Positions 33,791 to 42,418 of a stretch of 64,000 nucleotides of DNA are shown one piece after another. This DNA is from Deltaproteobacteria bacterium RIFCSPHIGHO2_01_FULL_43_49 (GTDB taxonomy: Bacteria > UBA10199 > SPLOWO2-01-44-7): assembly GCA_001798075.1 (NCBI GenBank), contig MGRG01000008.1:186001-250000 (forward strand). Direction: 5' to 3'. The notes beneath the pieces were generated by a model. The model searched no databases. It saw only the letters and a list, made by a program, of their open reading frames with translations, and was not told the DNA's origin. The position numbers and the translations under genes were made by a program. The first letter of the stretch is position 1. Each line of letters opens with the position of its first letter.

Positions 33791-34750
33791 ATGTTCCAAG
33801 TTACACTTCTATCCCCTTTAGGGGTGCATTTATCAAATGCCTTGGCCCTACACAATGCCACTTCGCATGACGATGCAGTTTTTGCATATCAAGCGATGCA
33901 AGACTTGGCTCAAGAGGTGGGTTTGCCAAATCCGCCCGCTTATCCTAATACCAACTTTCCCTTTGCAGATGTCAGACGTGTTTATATCAGCCCTTTCCTT
34001 AAGGTGTTTAGGGGTATTTTCTCTACTTCACTTACAACTATATTGGATGAGGAAAGTGACAACCTGTTGCTAACAGTAGAAGAAGAGGGATTAGTCTCTC
34101 TCCCTCCTATCTTTCCTTCTCATGCAACTCCTAGGGCCTTTGAAAATGGCCTTCCTCTGGTAGATCTTGTTGATGCTGGGTTACTTACTGTCGAATCAGC
34201 CAGTCGTTATGCAAGAGCTCTCTTGAAAGATTTAAAGGTTTATCGCCCTTTACTTGAAAAAAGAGTCGAGATTGAAACTCAAGTAAAACTCGATATGCTG
34301 GAGATGTTTGGAAAATCTTATGTGCCTGGAAAAGGCTTCGACCCTATTCCTCAAGATCAATTGCCCCGAGCCCTCTACCCTGGTGATGAACCCCTTTTGT
34401 ATTATAAAGTCTACCCTCTGTACTTTCGTCATCTTACACCTCTTTTAGGAACTCTTCTTTTGGGAGGAGTTCATTGTTTTAATTATGTTACCGATCCAAA
34501 AGAGGTTGCTTGGACACAAGCAATGGAGCAAATTGGAATTGCGCTCTTGATTCCATTTATATTCATGTATCTATGTGGCTGGTTTTTCATGGACCGCGAT
34601 GCTAAGAACAGAGCACTTCGAGGAGAACGCCGCGGCGACCTACCAAAAAGATTGATTGAGCGCTTAGAGTCTACGAAAAGTCTTTATCAGGCAACAAAAT
34701 TAGAACATAAAAAGCTTACAAAGAAGCTCCGAAAAGCTGCCTCAAGGTAG
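33791..34750 (+). CDS. Uncharacterised membrane protein
   Basis: 319 residues. I do not recognise the family. The first 200 residues look soluble. Two hydrophobic segments follow at about 213-235 (HLTPLLGTLLLGGVHCFNYV) and 245-268 (IGIALLIPFIFMYLCGWFFM), and then a basic, coiled-coil-like tail rich in Lys, Arg and Glu. No N-terminal signal peptide is present. It stands alone after the prkA operon and may be lineage-specific. Confidence 0.6.
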   Translation: MFQVTLLSPLGVHLSNALALHNATSHDDAVFAYQAMQDLAQEVGLPNPPAYPNTNFPFADVRRVYISPFLKVFRGIFSTSLTTILDEESDNLLLTVEEEGLVSLPPIFPSHATPRAFENGLPLVDLVDAGLLTVESASRYARALLKDLKVYRPLLEKRVEIETQVKLDMLEMFGKSYVPGKGFDPIPQDQLPRALYPGDEPLLYYKVYPLYFRHLTPLLGTLLLGGVHCFNYVTDPKEVAWTQAMEQIGIALLIPFIFMYLCGWFFMDRDAKNRALRGERRGDLPKRLIERLESTKSLYQATKLEHKKLTKKLRKAASR

Positions 34751-34842
34751 GTGCTTTGTTTTCGTCGTTTCATGGTTCATTTTCGTCACCTTGATCTCTT
34801 CAAATCGAATTTAAAGTAAAAACGTCTGGCATACCGGTTGCA

Positions 34843-35133
34843 ATGGTGACTGGTATGAAATCTATCTCCGTCTCCATTGAAGTTTGCGAAGAGTTGGCTG
34901 AAATTACCGGATGGCGCCAAATTTCTTCTTTTAGCAATGAGGGCTGTCCCTTTGCTTTTCTTTTCGAGTCCCTTTTGGTCGATTATCCAGAAATACTCGA
35001 ACGTTATCCTCCCGAAGCAGAGGTTTTGGCTTTTACCGTCAATGGAGTAGCGCCAACTGACTTTGGTTATCCGCTTCAAAACGGAGATAATCTCCGTTTC
35101 TGGATTCAAAGGGGTGCCTTGGCCTTTCATTAG
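34843..35133 (+). CDS. Beta-grasp (MoaD/ThiS-like) small protein lacking a diglycine tail
   Basis: 96 residues; an ATG four codons in (34855) is an alternative start. FLFESLLVDYPEILERYPPEAEVLAFTVNGVAPTDFGYPLQNGDNLRFW follows the MoaD/ThiS beta-grasp pattern (helix, then V-x-VN-G, then L-x-x-GD-x-x-x-F). Family members used as sulfur carriers end in Gly-Gly; this one ends RGALAFH. A carrier role is therefore unlikely without processing. No cofactor-biosynthesis genes are nearby. Confidence 0.5.
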   Translation: MVTGMKSISVSIEVCEELAEITGWRQISSFSNEGCPFAFLFESLLVDYPEILERYPPEAEVLAFTVNGVAPTDFGYPLQNGDNLRFWIQRGALAFH

Positions 35134-35138
35134 GAATG

Positions 35139-35167
35139 TTGACATTATGCATATAATAACATATATG
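35139..35167 (+). promoter_or_regulatory. Sigma70 promoter for the orphan BrnA-like gene
   Basis: TTGACA (35139-35144) and TATATG (35162-35167) are spaced by 17 nt. The spacer is AT-rich with the self-complementary TATGCATA. A good Shine-Dalgarno (GGAGG) precedes the ATG at 35202 by 8 nt. Confidence 0.65.
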
Positions 35168-35201
35168 AGGGCGGCTTCTTGGAGAAAATGGAGGAAATTT
35201 T

Positions 35202-35474
35202 ATGAAAAAAGAAAAAATACCTGACCCTTACAAAATGAAAAGAATCAAAGCCCCTATAACGCCAGAACAAGCAAAAAGAGCAAAGATTAGAATCACCACC
35301 CATCTTGATATGGAAGTGCTAGATATGATTAGAAAACTAGCCCAAGATTCTGGGGGTAAATATCAGTCTGTCTTAAATCAGGTTCTGCGAGATTATTTTT
35401 TTGATAAAAAAAATGGCCTTGTTGCTCGAGTTCAAAAATTAGAGGAAGCTGTTTTTAAAAAGAAGGCTGCCTAA
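35202..35474 (+). CDS. BrnA-like orphan antitoxin
   Basis: 90 residues. The segment ITTHLDMEVLDMIRKLAQDSGGKYQSVLNQVLRDYF is a ribbon-helix-helix DNA-binding domain of the BrnA type, here preceded by a Lys/Pro-rich toxin-binding-like arm. Unlike the brnTA pair at 18384, no BrnT-like toxin gene is adjacent. Its 3-prime end overlaps the convergent carotenoid-pathway gene by 20 nt. It could be a leftover antitoxin or a stand-alone repressor. Confidence 0.65.
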   Translation: MKKEKIPDPYKMKRIKAPITPEQAKRAKIRITTHLDMEVLDMIRKLAQDSGGKYQSVLNQVLRDYFFDKKNGLVARVQKLEEAVFKKKAA

Positions 35475-36231
35475 GTCGTCGAATGACAAACCCCAAAATC
35501 ACTAGGGTCATTCCTAAAGAAACGGCAAAAAGTTTGTAGGCTTCTACTTGTAATGTTATCCAAAGGTTGAATTTGAGTATTCCAAAGTAAAAAAGAGGGC
35601 CTAAGAGGGCTTGCAAGGGAAAGCGTTTGGCGCCCCAGACGGGAAGTTTTGCTTTAATGAAAAGAAATTTTTCCAAAATCTGAAAGCCGGCAATAATGAC
35701 AAAGGCAACAAGAAGCCATCCCAGAAAATTGCTGACTGGGACCCCAAAATAAAGTCCTCCCTCAGGATAGTAATAAATTTTTCCCAAGAACCATTTTTCG
35801 CCCAGGTTTGCGACAGGGTCGATAATCATATCGGCGACCATCATCAAAATACTGCCTAGCAAAACAACTGCCAAGGGGCGTGATGGCGATACATGGGGAT
35901 CGATTGAGAACTTTAAAAAGTTAGGTTCTAGAAAAAACCAGGCGGTTGCAAAAGAGGCATAGGCAATAAAGGCATACGAAGCCGAATCCCAAACCGGTAC
36001 GCCACCAATGAGAAGTTCGCCCTGCAGATTTTCATAAACATAATGATACAAGCCATAAGGAAATCCATTTCGGATAGAAGAATATTCAGAAACGAAAGCG
36101 ACTGCATAGCCCCATATAAGCCAAATTAAGGCTCTGAAAATCCCTAAGTGAAGTATTGCCAAAACAAAGAACACCAACAAAAAAGCCATGACATACGGAC
36201 GATGTTGGATCGTTGTGACAATGGTTTGCAT
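35455..36231 (-). CDS. Carotenoid biosynthesis membrane protein (CruF/DUF422 family)
   Basis: 258 residues from the ATG at 36231; the upstream in-frame codons run into the divergent gene and are not needed. About seven membrane segments are present. The family segments PYGLYHYVYE, GGVPVWDSASYAFIAYAS and ADMIIDPVANLGEKWFLG, YYYPEGGLYFGVPVSNFLGW match CruF/bisanhydrobacterioruberin hydratase-like proteins (DUF422). They hydrate the psi end groups of carotenoids. No other carotenoid gene is in the window, so the actual product is unknown. Confidence 0.8.
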   Translation of the reverse strand: MQTIVTTIQHRPYVMAFLLVFFVLAILHLGIFRALIWLIWGYAVAFVSEYSSIRNGFPYGLYHYVYENLQGELLIGGVPVWDSASYAFIAYASFATAWFFLEPNFLKFSIDPHVSPSRPLAVVLLGSILMMVADMIIDPVANLGEKWFLGKIYYYPEGGLYFGVPVSNFLGWLLVAFVIIAGFQILEKFLFIKAKLPVWGAKRFPLQALLGPLFYFGILKFNLWITLQVEAYKLFAVSLGMTLVILGFVIRRLRQPSF

Positions 36232-36268
36232 TGTTGAAAATGATTTTTTTTGTAGTATGAGTTTAAAC

Positions 36269-36481
36269 ATGTCTAGAACAAGTAGTGATAAATGGCAACG
36301 GGCAAAGAGGTTTGGTGTCGATGTTTCTTTGTTGGAAGATAACATTAGAAAGTCGATTATGGAGAGGGTATTAGAACATCAAAATGCGCTAGATCTTGTT
36401 TTTGCCTTGGAAGTGGCTGGTCGGGAATATTATGCAAAATTTCGAAAAACTCATCCCAGGTCTCGTCGACGGCGGCGTTGA
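36269..36481 (+). CDS. Small putative antitoxin partner of a nucleotidyltransferase
   Basis: 70 residues starting MSRTSSDKWQRAKRFGVDVS. It is helical and charged, with an Arg-rich end. Its 3-prime end overlaps the next gene (start 36432) by 50 nt in another frame, the coupling usual for toxin-antitoxin pairs. Small helical proteins of this kind often accompany minimal nucleotidyltransferases. The role is inferred from that context. Confidence 0.6.
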   Translation: MSRTSSDKWQRAKRFGVDVSLLEDNIRKSIMERVLEHQNALDLVFALEVAGREYYAKFRKTHPRSRRRRR

Positions 36482-36914
36482 ATTTGTGATTGTGGGAGGC
36501 TTTGCCGCGGTGATTCATGGCGTTACTTTGGTGACTAGAGATTTGGATGTTTGCATCCCCTTCACCGTGAAGAATTGTGAGGCACTACTTCAATCTGTCC
36601 AAAATATTCACCCCTTTCATCGAATGGATAGCAACCGATCTCCCCTTAAGGAAACACCAGAAAGCCTATCCCATTTTAAAAATTTATATTTGAATACAGA
36701 TCTAGGCACAATCGATTTTTTGGGAAGAATAGATGGCGTGGGATCTTATCCAGAAGTTCTAAAGTATGCGGTTAAAATCAAACTATTTAACAGGAGTTGC
36801 AATGTGTTGGATATAGACGCCTTAATCAAAGCAAAAAAGGAAATGAAAGAAGCGAAAGATAAACAGGCAGTCATTCAACTCGAAGCCATTAAGCAAAAAC
36901 AGACCAAAAAGTAA
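36432..36914 (+). CDS. Minimal nucleotidyltransferase-like protein (putative toxin)
   Basis: 160 residues from the ATG at 36432 (MQNFEKLIPGLVDGGVEFVI). VIVGGFAAVIHGVTLVTRDLDVCI gives the GG-x-A and D-x-D nucleotidyltransferase pattern. DLGTIDFLGRIDGVGSYPE supplies the third acidic strand. KIKLFNRSCNVLDIDALIKAKKEM is the usual following helix in AbiEii/DUF6036-like proteins. It forms a pair with the upstream small gene. It resembles the 15078 protein in type but is clearly diverged. Confidence 0.75.
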   Translation: MQNFEKLIPGLVDGGVEFVIVGGFAAVIHGVTLVTRDLDVCIPFTVKNCEALLQSVQNIHPFHRMDSNRSPLKETPESLSHFKNLYLNTDLGTIDFLGRIDGVGSYPEVLKYAVKIKLFNRSCNVLDIDALIKAKKEMKEAKDKQAVIQLEAIKQKQTKK

Positions 36915-36917
36915 TTT

Positions 36918-37673
36918 CTATTTCCCCTTCTCCAAAAACGGTTTAATCAGATCGATGGGAATTGGAAATAGGGTTGTCGAGTTTTTCTCGGCGGCGACCT
37001 CAACCAATGTCTGGAGGTAGCGCAATTGCAAAGCCATGGGGTGATCTCCCATCAACTTGGCTGCATCCACCAGTTTGGCTGCTGCCTGGAATTCGCCCTC
37101 GGCGCGAATGACCTTGGCCCTTCGTTCACGCTCCGCTTCCGCCTGCTTGGCCATGGCCCGCTGCATTTCTTGCGGCAAATCGATATGTTTCACTTCAACG
37201 TTGCTGACTTTAATTCCCCACACATCCGTTTGCTTATCAATAATTTCTTGGAGTTTGTGGTTGATTTTATCTCTTTCAGAAAGCAGCCCATCAAGCTCTG
37301 TTTGTCCTAGCACACTTCGCAAAGTGGTCTGAGCCATTTGAGAAGTTGCAAAAAGAAAATTTTCCACGGCGACGACCGACTTGTTCGCATCCACAACCCG
37401 AAAATAGGTGACTGCATTTACTTTGATCGAAACATTGTCGCGGGTGATGACATCCTGGGGCGGGATATCCAACACGATAGTTCGTAACGAAACTTTGACC
37501 ATGCGATCGATAGGGAAAAACACTAAAATAATTCCAGGTCCTTTTGCTTTTGCTAGCAGTCGGCCCAGCCGAAAGATAACCCCTCGCTCATATTCCCTAA
37601 GAATTTTGATCGATCCCAAAAGATAGAGAACGATGAAGAAAATTAATGTGGAACCAAAAGTAAAACCAAACAT
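36918..37673 (-). CDS. SPFH/stomatin-like (slipin) membrane protein
   Basis: 251 residues. One N-terminal membrane hairpin or helix ([17 protein letters not shown]) is followed by a Band 7/SPFH domain: [68 protein letters not shown] helical C-terminus follows ([17 protein letters not shown]). Slipins oligomerise in the inner membrane and pair with NfeD-type proteins, whose gene is directly upstream (15 nt). A role in membrane microdomains or proteolysis control is typical. Confidence 0.93.
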   Translation of the reverse strand: MFGFTFGSTLIFFIVLYLLGSIKILREYERGVIFRLGRLLAKAKGPGIILVFFPIDRMVKVSLRTIVLDIPPQDVITRDNVSIKVNAVTYFRVVDANKSVVAVENFLFATSQMAQTTLRSVLGQTELDGLLSERDKINHKLQEIIDKQTDVWGIKVSNVEVKHIDLPQEMQRAMAKQAEAERERRAKVIRAEGEFQAAAKLVDAAKLMGDHPMALQLRYLQTLVEVAAEKNSTTLFPIPIDLIKPFLEKGK

Positions 37674-37688
37674 AAATCCCCCTTTGTG

Positions 37689-39038
37689 TCAGACCTTCTT
37701 AACGTATAACTTTAAATTTTCAACCTTTAAAATTTGGACCTTTTCCCCTTTGGGGATAGGCTCGCTGCTTTGGGCATTCCAGAGCTCTCCGGCAATGTAG
37801 ACCTTGCCTGTGGGGTTTAAGTCGATGTCCACCTCGCCGATTTCACCGATGAGGCCTTCGGGTCCGGTGGATATTTTATGGCGGTGTGTTTTTAAAATGA
37901 GTGTCGTGAGGGCTCCGATAATTGCTGTACTGGCCAGAATGGTTGGAATGACAACTTTCAGAGAGACTTTTAAAAATGCGGCGGGCGTGTCGACCAAAAA
38001 GAGGGCCCCAAAAGCGAGACAGACCAAGCCGCCGAACGCTGCAAGTCCGTGAGAGGCAACAAACACCTCCGCCGCCAGCAACAAAAACCCAACGACCGTC
38101 AAAATGATTCCGGCGTAATTAGGGGGAACAACGTGAAATGAATAAAAAGCCAGCAAAATGGAAATCAGCCCGGCAACTCCTGGTCCCCAACTTCCCGGAT
38201 GCGTGATTTCAAACAAGAGGCCATAAAATCCGAGCGTCATCAAAATATAGGCGATATTGGGATTGATGAGAACATTTAGAATTGCCTGGCGCCAATTAAG
38301 TTCTATGGGGACAATGTTAACATCCTTTGTGTTTAGTTTTACCGATCGAGAAGGTAATTTCACCTCTTTGCCGTCCAATTGTCTTAGGAGATCTTGTTCG
38401 TCTGTGGCGATGAAATCAATCACCCCCTGATTTTTTGCCTCTTGCGCTGTCGAGGAGACGCTCTTTTCAACGGCTTTTTTTGCCCACCCAATGTTTCTAT
38501 TTCTGGCCTTGGCAATATTTTCCACCCACGCCAGCGTATCCTGCATGATTTTTTCACTCATGGGAGTTGTCGCCGGTTTTTCCTTCTCTTCTTTTTTCTC
38601 TTTCTTGAAAAGTTTTTCCTTAATTTTTTCTAAAGTCTCTTTGTCCCCTTCTTCACCGAGTTGAACCGGATGGGCAGCGCCCATGTGTGTGGAGGGAGCC
38701 ATCGCAGCAATATGGGCTGCCAAAGTAATGAAGGCTCCCGCCGAGGCGGCCCTAGCACCGGCCGGCGCCACATAGACAATGATGGGAATATCAGCATTCA
38801 TTATCTCTTTTACAATGTTGTGGGTCGTTTGGAGAAGCCCGCCTGGTGTGTCCAAAACAATCAACAAGGCTTGGGCTTTTTCTTCTTGGGCCCTTGCAAT
38901 CGCCTTTGAAAGATACTCTCCAGTGATGGGATGAATGATGTAGTCTTTGATTTGGATTTTATAAATGGGCCCAGCCGCGTAACATTTTAGGGCGGCAAAC
39001 AAGACAACGAGAAAAACAAGTAAGCTATTTCGTTTCAT
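37689..39038 (-). CDS. NfeD1-type membrane serine protease (ClpP-class)
   Basis: 449 residues. A signal peptide (LLVFLVVLFAALKCYA) precedes a ClpP-like protease domain at about 25-220, with LLIVLDTPGGLLQTT, and GARAASAGAFITLAAH carrying the likely nucleophile Ser. About four membrane helices follow, and then a C-terminal OB-fold NfeD domain (GPEGLIGEIGEVDIDLNPTGKVYIAGELW). The partner protease of slipins cleaves stomatin C-termini in archaeal relatives. It is operonic with the SPFH gene and overlaps the upstream HD-GYP gene by 14 nt. Confidence 0.93.
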   Translation of the reverse strand: MKRNSLLVFLVVLFAALKCYAAGPIYKIQIKDYIIHPITGEYLSKAIARAQEEKAQALLIVLDTPGGLLQTTHNIVKEIMNADIPIIVYVAPAGARAASAGAFITLAAHIAAMAPSTHMGAAHPVQLGEEGDKETLEKIKEKLFKKEKKEEKEKPATTPMSEKIMQDTLAWVENIAKARNRNIGWAKKAVEKSVSSTAQEAKNQGVIDFIATDEQDLLRQLDGKEVKLPSRSVKLNTKDVNIVPIELNWRQAILNVLINPNIAYILMTLGFYGLLFEITHPGSWGPGVAGLISILLAFYSFHVVPPNYAGIILTVVGFLLLAAEVFVASHGLAAFGGLVCLAFGALFLVDTPAAFLKVSLKVVIPTILASTAIIGALTTLILKTHRHKISTGPEGLIGEIGEVDIDLNPTGKVYIAGELWNAQSSEPIPKGEKVQILKVENLKLYVKKV

Positions 39039-39987
39039 TTTGTTTGCGGATCATCATCAAGAAGGCCTCGACAACGGTGACATCCCACTGCCCGTTTTTC
39101 TTTTCTTTTTCAAAAATTTTCAAGGCATCTTCTTTCGGCATTTTTTTGCGGTAAGGTCTGTCGGTCACCATTGCGTCGTAACTATCGACCACGGCAATGA
39201 TTTTTGCAGAAAGGGGGATGTCTTTCCCCGGAAGATTGTCGGGATAACCTTCCCCATCGACTCTTTCATGGTGTGATCGGATGCAACAAAGGCAAGGGGC
39301 GATTGATTTGAGAGGCTTGCAGATTTCATAGCCGATAGAAGGATGGAGCTTGATATGCGCCATCTCTTCTGGGGTGAGCTTTCCCTCTTTGAGAAGGACA
39401 TCCTCTTTGACACCGATTTTGCCGATGTCATGTAAAAGGGCCCCTTTTCTTAGTATTTCAACTTCCTTTTCGTCCAGGCCCAATGCTTTCGCGACTTGTA
39501 CACTGTAGTGGGCAACGCGATCGGAGTGACCTCTGGTGTAGACATCCTTGGCTTCCAAAGCCTTTGCTAAGCTAAACAAAATATTTTCGGAACGATCGAC
39601 ATCATCGTGGAGGGCTTTTAGATTCAACAGAGATTTGATACGTGTTACTAATTCTAATTTGTTAAATGGTTTTACCAAAAAGTCGTCTGCACCCAATTCG
39701 ATCGCTTTGATTTTGTCATCGAGTTCGGAAAGGGCGGTGATGATAATAACAGGGATAAATTGTGTCTCTTTGTCTTGCTTGATGGCGCGGCAAACTTCAT
39801 AGCCAGAAATTTTTGGCATCATCAAATCGAGCAAAACAAGATCGGGCATGATTTGATGAATTTTTGCCAGGGCCTCTTCACCATCGTAGGCGGTGTCAAT
39901 AGTATAAGGGAAGGATTTGAGCTGGGCTTTGAGGAGATCGACATTAACTCGGTTATCATCGACAATCAAAATTTTGGGCTGGGACAT
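39025..39987 (-). CDS. Response regulator with HD-GYP phosphodiesterase domain
   Basis: 320 residues from the ATG at 39987 (MSQPKILIVDDNRVN). The receiver domain (1-120) has Asp in LVLLDLMMPKISGYE. The HD-GYP domain shows LLHDIGKIG, HPSIGYEI, SHHERVDGEGYP and DSYDAMVTDRPYR, so the cyclic-di-GMP phosphodiesterase motifs are complete. It would couple a phosphorylation signal to c-di-GMP breakdown. No histidine kinase gene is adjacent. Confidence 0.94.
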   Translation of the reverse strand: MSQPKILIVDDNRVNVDLLKAQLKSFPYTIDTAYDGEEALAKIHQIMPDLVLLDLMMPKISGYEVCRAIKQDKETQFIPVIIITALSELDDKIKAIELGADDFLVKPFNKLELVTRIKSLLNLKALHDDVDRSENILFSLAKALEAKDVYTRGHSDRVAHYSVQVAKALGLDEKEVEILRKGALLHDIGKIGVKEDVLLKEGKLTPEEMAHIKLHPSIGYEICKPLKSIAPCLCCIRSHHERVDGEGYPDNLPGKDIPLSAKIIAVVDSYDAMVTDRPYRKKMPKEDALKIFEKEKKNGQWDVTVVEAFLMMIRKQNETK

Positions 39988-40018
39988 ACCAAAAAGCGTA
40001 GCAGGAAAACCCCCTGTT

Positions 40019-40269
40019 GGCAATCGCTTCCGCTCCCTTCTATTGTTACCTAAGCTTGCTTCCTTCTGGCTACCTGACTGCGAGGGTGTGCAAGGGACGC
40101 TATCTAATTGGGGGCTCTGCCCCCAATTAGCGCTCTCTCTCGGCGATTTTATTTTTGAGCCCCCGCAAGGATAAAATCGCCTGCGAGAAGCCCTCGCACA
40201 CCCTCGCAGTCACGCCATCGGAAACAAGCTTCATGAAAAAAATAAGGTGGGGAAGCCGAAGCGATTGCC
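40019..40269. repeat. Large palindromic junction element B2
   Basis: Outer arms GGCAATCGCTTC (40019-40030) and GAAGCGATTGCC (40258-40269). Inside are AAGCTTGCTTCC/GGAAACAAGCTT and ACTGCGAGGGTGTGC/GCACACCCTCGCAGT. Two hairpins follow: TAATTGGGGGC/GCCCCCAATTA with loop TCT (40105-40129), and GGCGATTTTAT/ATAAAATCGCC (40142-40181) with a loop containing GCCCCCGCAAGG. The joining segments (GGGACGCTATC, GCGCTCTCTCTCG, TGCGAGAAGCCCT) match B1, while the stems differ and stay paired. The rest of 39988-40340 holds no gene I can support. Confidence 0.87.
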
Positions 40270-40340
40270 ACACATGATCTTCAAACGGCAATATTTTTTG
40301 AAAGGTGTATGGGTTAGGGGTTCGACACTTGAATTAATTC

Positions 40341-41720
40341 TCAATCTTTCTTTTTGAAATAAGATCCCGCAGCTCGAATGCATTGTCTGAAAAAGGCGAT
40401 GTGTTTGGGGTTCAGGTGTTTCACGCTTTCTGGATCGTAATCTTTTTGTGCCGTGAATTTTTCCCAAAGTCCCGCTTCCTGGATTTCCGCAACAATGCTT
40501 AATTTCAATAAATCAATCCATTCGCCATTTCCTTTTTCAAGACCCTGGGTCATGCGATAAACTTGTTCGGGTGGTGCATCCTTTTTAAGATGTGAGAATA
40601 AAGAGCTCATGATAATGGCTTCCTCGCGTCTGTCATGCACTTGTTCTCCGGTACGAAAAAGCTCGTTAATAGTGAGCCACGCATGCATGAGTTGATTTGG
40701 TTCCATCAACTTAAAATCACCGAAGATTTCTTCTGCCATTTGTTCAAAATTACTTTTCTCCTTCTTGGAAATTTTAGCTTTTATAAGTACAAGATAGGCT
40801 TCAATTACCTTGCTGATTTCTTCCAAAGTGGGATTGTTTTTTTGAAAAATATCACGCAGTTTTGGAAATTTTTCGACTAATAATGCTTGATCCCGAAAAT
40901 GTCCTGCTTCATGATCCATGCCGAAAATGAGATCGCTTTCCTTAAGATTGGCATTTGACATCAATCCCAAACGGATTTTGTTCTCTTGACCCGTTAAGGT
41001 CATGGCGAAATGTGGATGTTGGCTGCCAAGCAAGACAACGGGTATTTTGTGAGTTTTTGCATAATCGGATGCCGCTTTGATAAGAGGGGATGTCCACATT
41101 TGAAACGAATGCGAAACAGACAAAGTCAATATTGCGTTGCAAGAAGGTAGGTAATTTGATTCTTGAGGTTGGATGATAGTCGACTTGTCTTCTTCAATTG
41201 GCAAACCCCCTTCTTGTGCAGCTTTACAGGCTTCGTCAATTTGATCACGAGGTTCGGCAGTAAGTGTAATGTCACGGCACTCCACTGACAATATTTTTTC
41301 ATCCTCATCTGAAAATCTTCGCTGCAAATGCCAGCATAGTTGATCATTTTTGACTGGACGATCTAAAAGCACCTCGGCGGGTATAAACTCAGTCACATTA
41401 ATTTCGCCGCAATTGCCCCTACTGGGCGAACATCCTATTGATAGTTTTCCGTTATTTTCTATGTTTAAAACTTTTTCAAAATTATCTATGAATTCGAATT
41501 TCATGACTGTTGGGTTCGAAGAGGTCAGACGTCTAAAGTACTGTTTTTGATCACCCACATTGACCACATAACTTACAGATTGGTCTAACCGAGGCAACAA
41601 ACGGCCTTCATGCTCTTTCAGTTTATTTGAGAGCTCATCAACTCGCTTCCTAGTGGCTGGATCGGAGGATCTGGATACGATAGTAAATCCCACAATTTTT
41701 GTTATGATCGACAATGACAT
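40341..41720 (-). CDS. Uncharacterised protein with HEAGH zinc-protease-like motif
   Basis: 459 residues from the ATG at 41720. The family is not recognised. A helical region follows the hydrophobic start (SIITKIVGFTIV). A Cys-containing middle (GCSPSRGNCGE, CRDI, SCNAIL) comes next. FGMDHEAGHFRDQALLVEKF at about 265-285 contains HEAGH, the HExxH zinc-binding pattern, followed by a helical domain. The order suggests a gluzincin-like or other metallopeptidase with an unknown third ligand. It could also be a degenerate site. It is flanked by palindromes on both sides, which suggests an accessory gene. Confidence 0.55.
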   Translation of the reverse strand: MSLSIITKIVGFTIVSRSSDPATRKRVDELSNKLKEHEGRLLPRLDQSVSYVVNVGDQKQYFRRLTSSNPTVMKFEFIDNFEKVLNIENNGKLSIGCSPSRGNCGEINVTEFIPAEVLLDRPVKNDQLCWHLQRRFSDEDEKILSVECRDITLTAEPRDQIDEACKAAQEGGLPIEEDKSTIIQPQESNYLPSCNAILTLSVSHSFQMWTSPLIKAASDYAKTHKIPVVLLGSQHPHFAMTLTGQENKIRLGLMSNANLKESDLIFGMDHEAGHFRDQALLVEKFPKLRDIFQKNNPTLEEISKVIEAYLVLIKAKISKKEKSNFEQMAEEIFGDFKLMEPNQLMHAWLTINELFRTGEQVHDRREEAIIMSSLFSHLKKDAPPEQVYRMTQGLEKGNGEWIDLLKLSIVAEIQEAGLWEKFTAQKDYDPESVKHLNPKHIAFFRQCIRAAGSYFKKKD

Positions 41721-41836
41721 AAGAATTTCCTTTCGATAACCTCGCAAAGCTTATCGACAGTGCCGAAAAAAAGTTGTGTGTTTTTGCCACATTTTCTAAC
41801 CGCCTAATATTATTACACAATTTCATGGTGTATAGT

Positions 41837-41888
41837 GTAAGTGTCAGACACTTACAAGTGGGTCCCCCATGTAGGTGTCCGACACTTG
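41837..41888. repeat. REP-like GTGTCAGACAC palindromes
   Basis: GTAAGTGTCAGACACTTAC (41837-41855) is a 19-nt near-perfect palindrome with 9-bp arms. It is followed by CAAGTG...AGGTGTCCGACACTTG (to 41888), a second palindrome of the same type. Paired GTGTC-x-GACAC units of this form are commonly dispersed intergenic repeats in deltaproteobacteria-like genomes. Related fragments appear near 8476 (CTGACACCT). The rest of 41721-41945 has no gene I can support. Confidence 0.6.
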
Positions 41889-41945
41889 AGCCGCACACGT
41901 AGCAGTTTGAAGTGCCCCTGCGAAAAACGCTTGCACTTAATGATT

Positions 41946-42032
41946 GAAGCGAAGGGGTGGCCCGGAGTGTTTGTTGTGGGGTTTAGTTAGGGGCCCCCAC
42001 AAAAACACGGAGGGACAGGACCCCGAAGCTTC
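41946..42032. repeat. Palindromic element A3 (full family A copy, reversed)
   Basis: Inverted relative to A1. The core inner stem reads TTGTGGGG/CCCCACAA, where A1 has CTGTGGGG/CCCCACAG: both sides changed together. The outer arms GAAGC...GGGGT and ACCCC...GCTTC pair imperfectly. It lies upstream of the 42083 gene. Confidence 0.8.
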
Positions 42033-42082
42033 ACGAAGAAGATCTTCTTGACAGAATAGGCTGTTACAGAGATGACTAGCCC

Positions 42083-42418
42083 ATGTTTATTTTAAGGTTC
42101 ATCAAAAAGCTCTTCTTTTTGCTTCTTTTTGGGGGACTTGTGGTCTGGGGGGCTACCTACAAGATCAAGGGAAGGCCCATATATAAGGTAGCGCAGGACT
42201 TCATCGTCTCGGGGAACTATAAAGAGGGTTTTAAAGACATGAAGATGTTTGTGGGTGGGTTTTTGAAATCAGTGGGGGAAGAAATTCAAGAAGGTGTTAC
42301 AAAAGAAGATCAACAGAGATTGGATAGACTGATAAAGGAAAAAGTAAACGAAGGCCCGATACTAAGACAAAGCGGGCAGGGAGCTAAAAATGAACCAAAC
42401 AAAAAGTTGCAAAATTGA
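42083..42418 (+). CDS. Uncharacterised single-pass membrane protein
   Basis: 111 residues. The basic N-terminus and hydrophobic helix (FIKKLFFLLLFGGLVVWGATY) form a membrane anchor with the rest outside. The remainder is charged and helical (GNYKEGFKDMKMFVGGFLKS, then EDQQRLDRLIKEKVNE). No family recognised. It overlaps the next gene by 29 nt. Confidence 0.6.
   Translation: MFILRFIKKLFFLLLFGGLVVWGATYKIKGRPIYKVAQDFIVSGNYKEGFKDMKMFVGGFLKSVGEEIQEGVTKEDQQRLDRLIKEKVNEGPILRQSGQGAKNEPNKKLQN

Noticed and set aside
36269-36345. Extended carotenoid-gene start on the minus strand
   Set aside because: It would overlap the divergent putative antitoxin gene; the ATG at 36231 gives a normal membrane-protein start.
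41946-42032. CRISPR array
   Set aside because: Family A copies are dispersed single palindromes, not regularly spaced repeats with spacers, and no cas genes are present.
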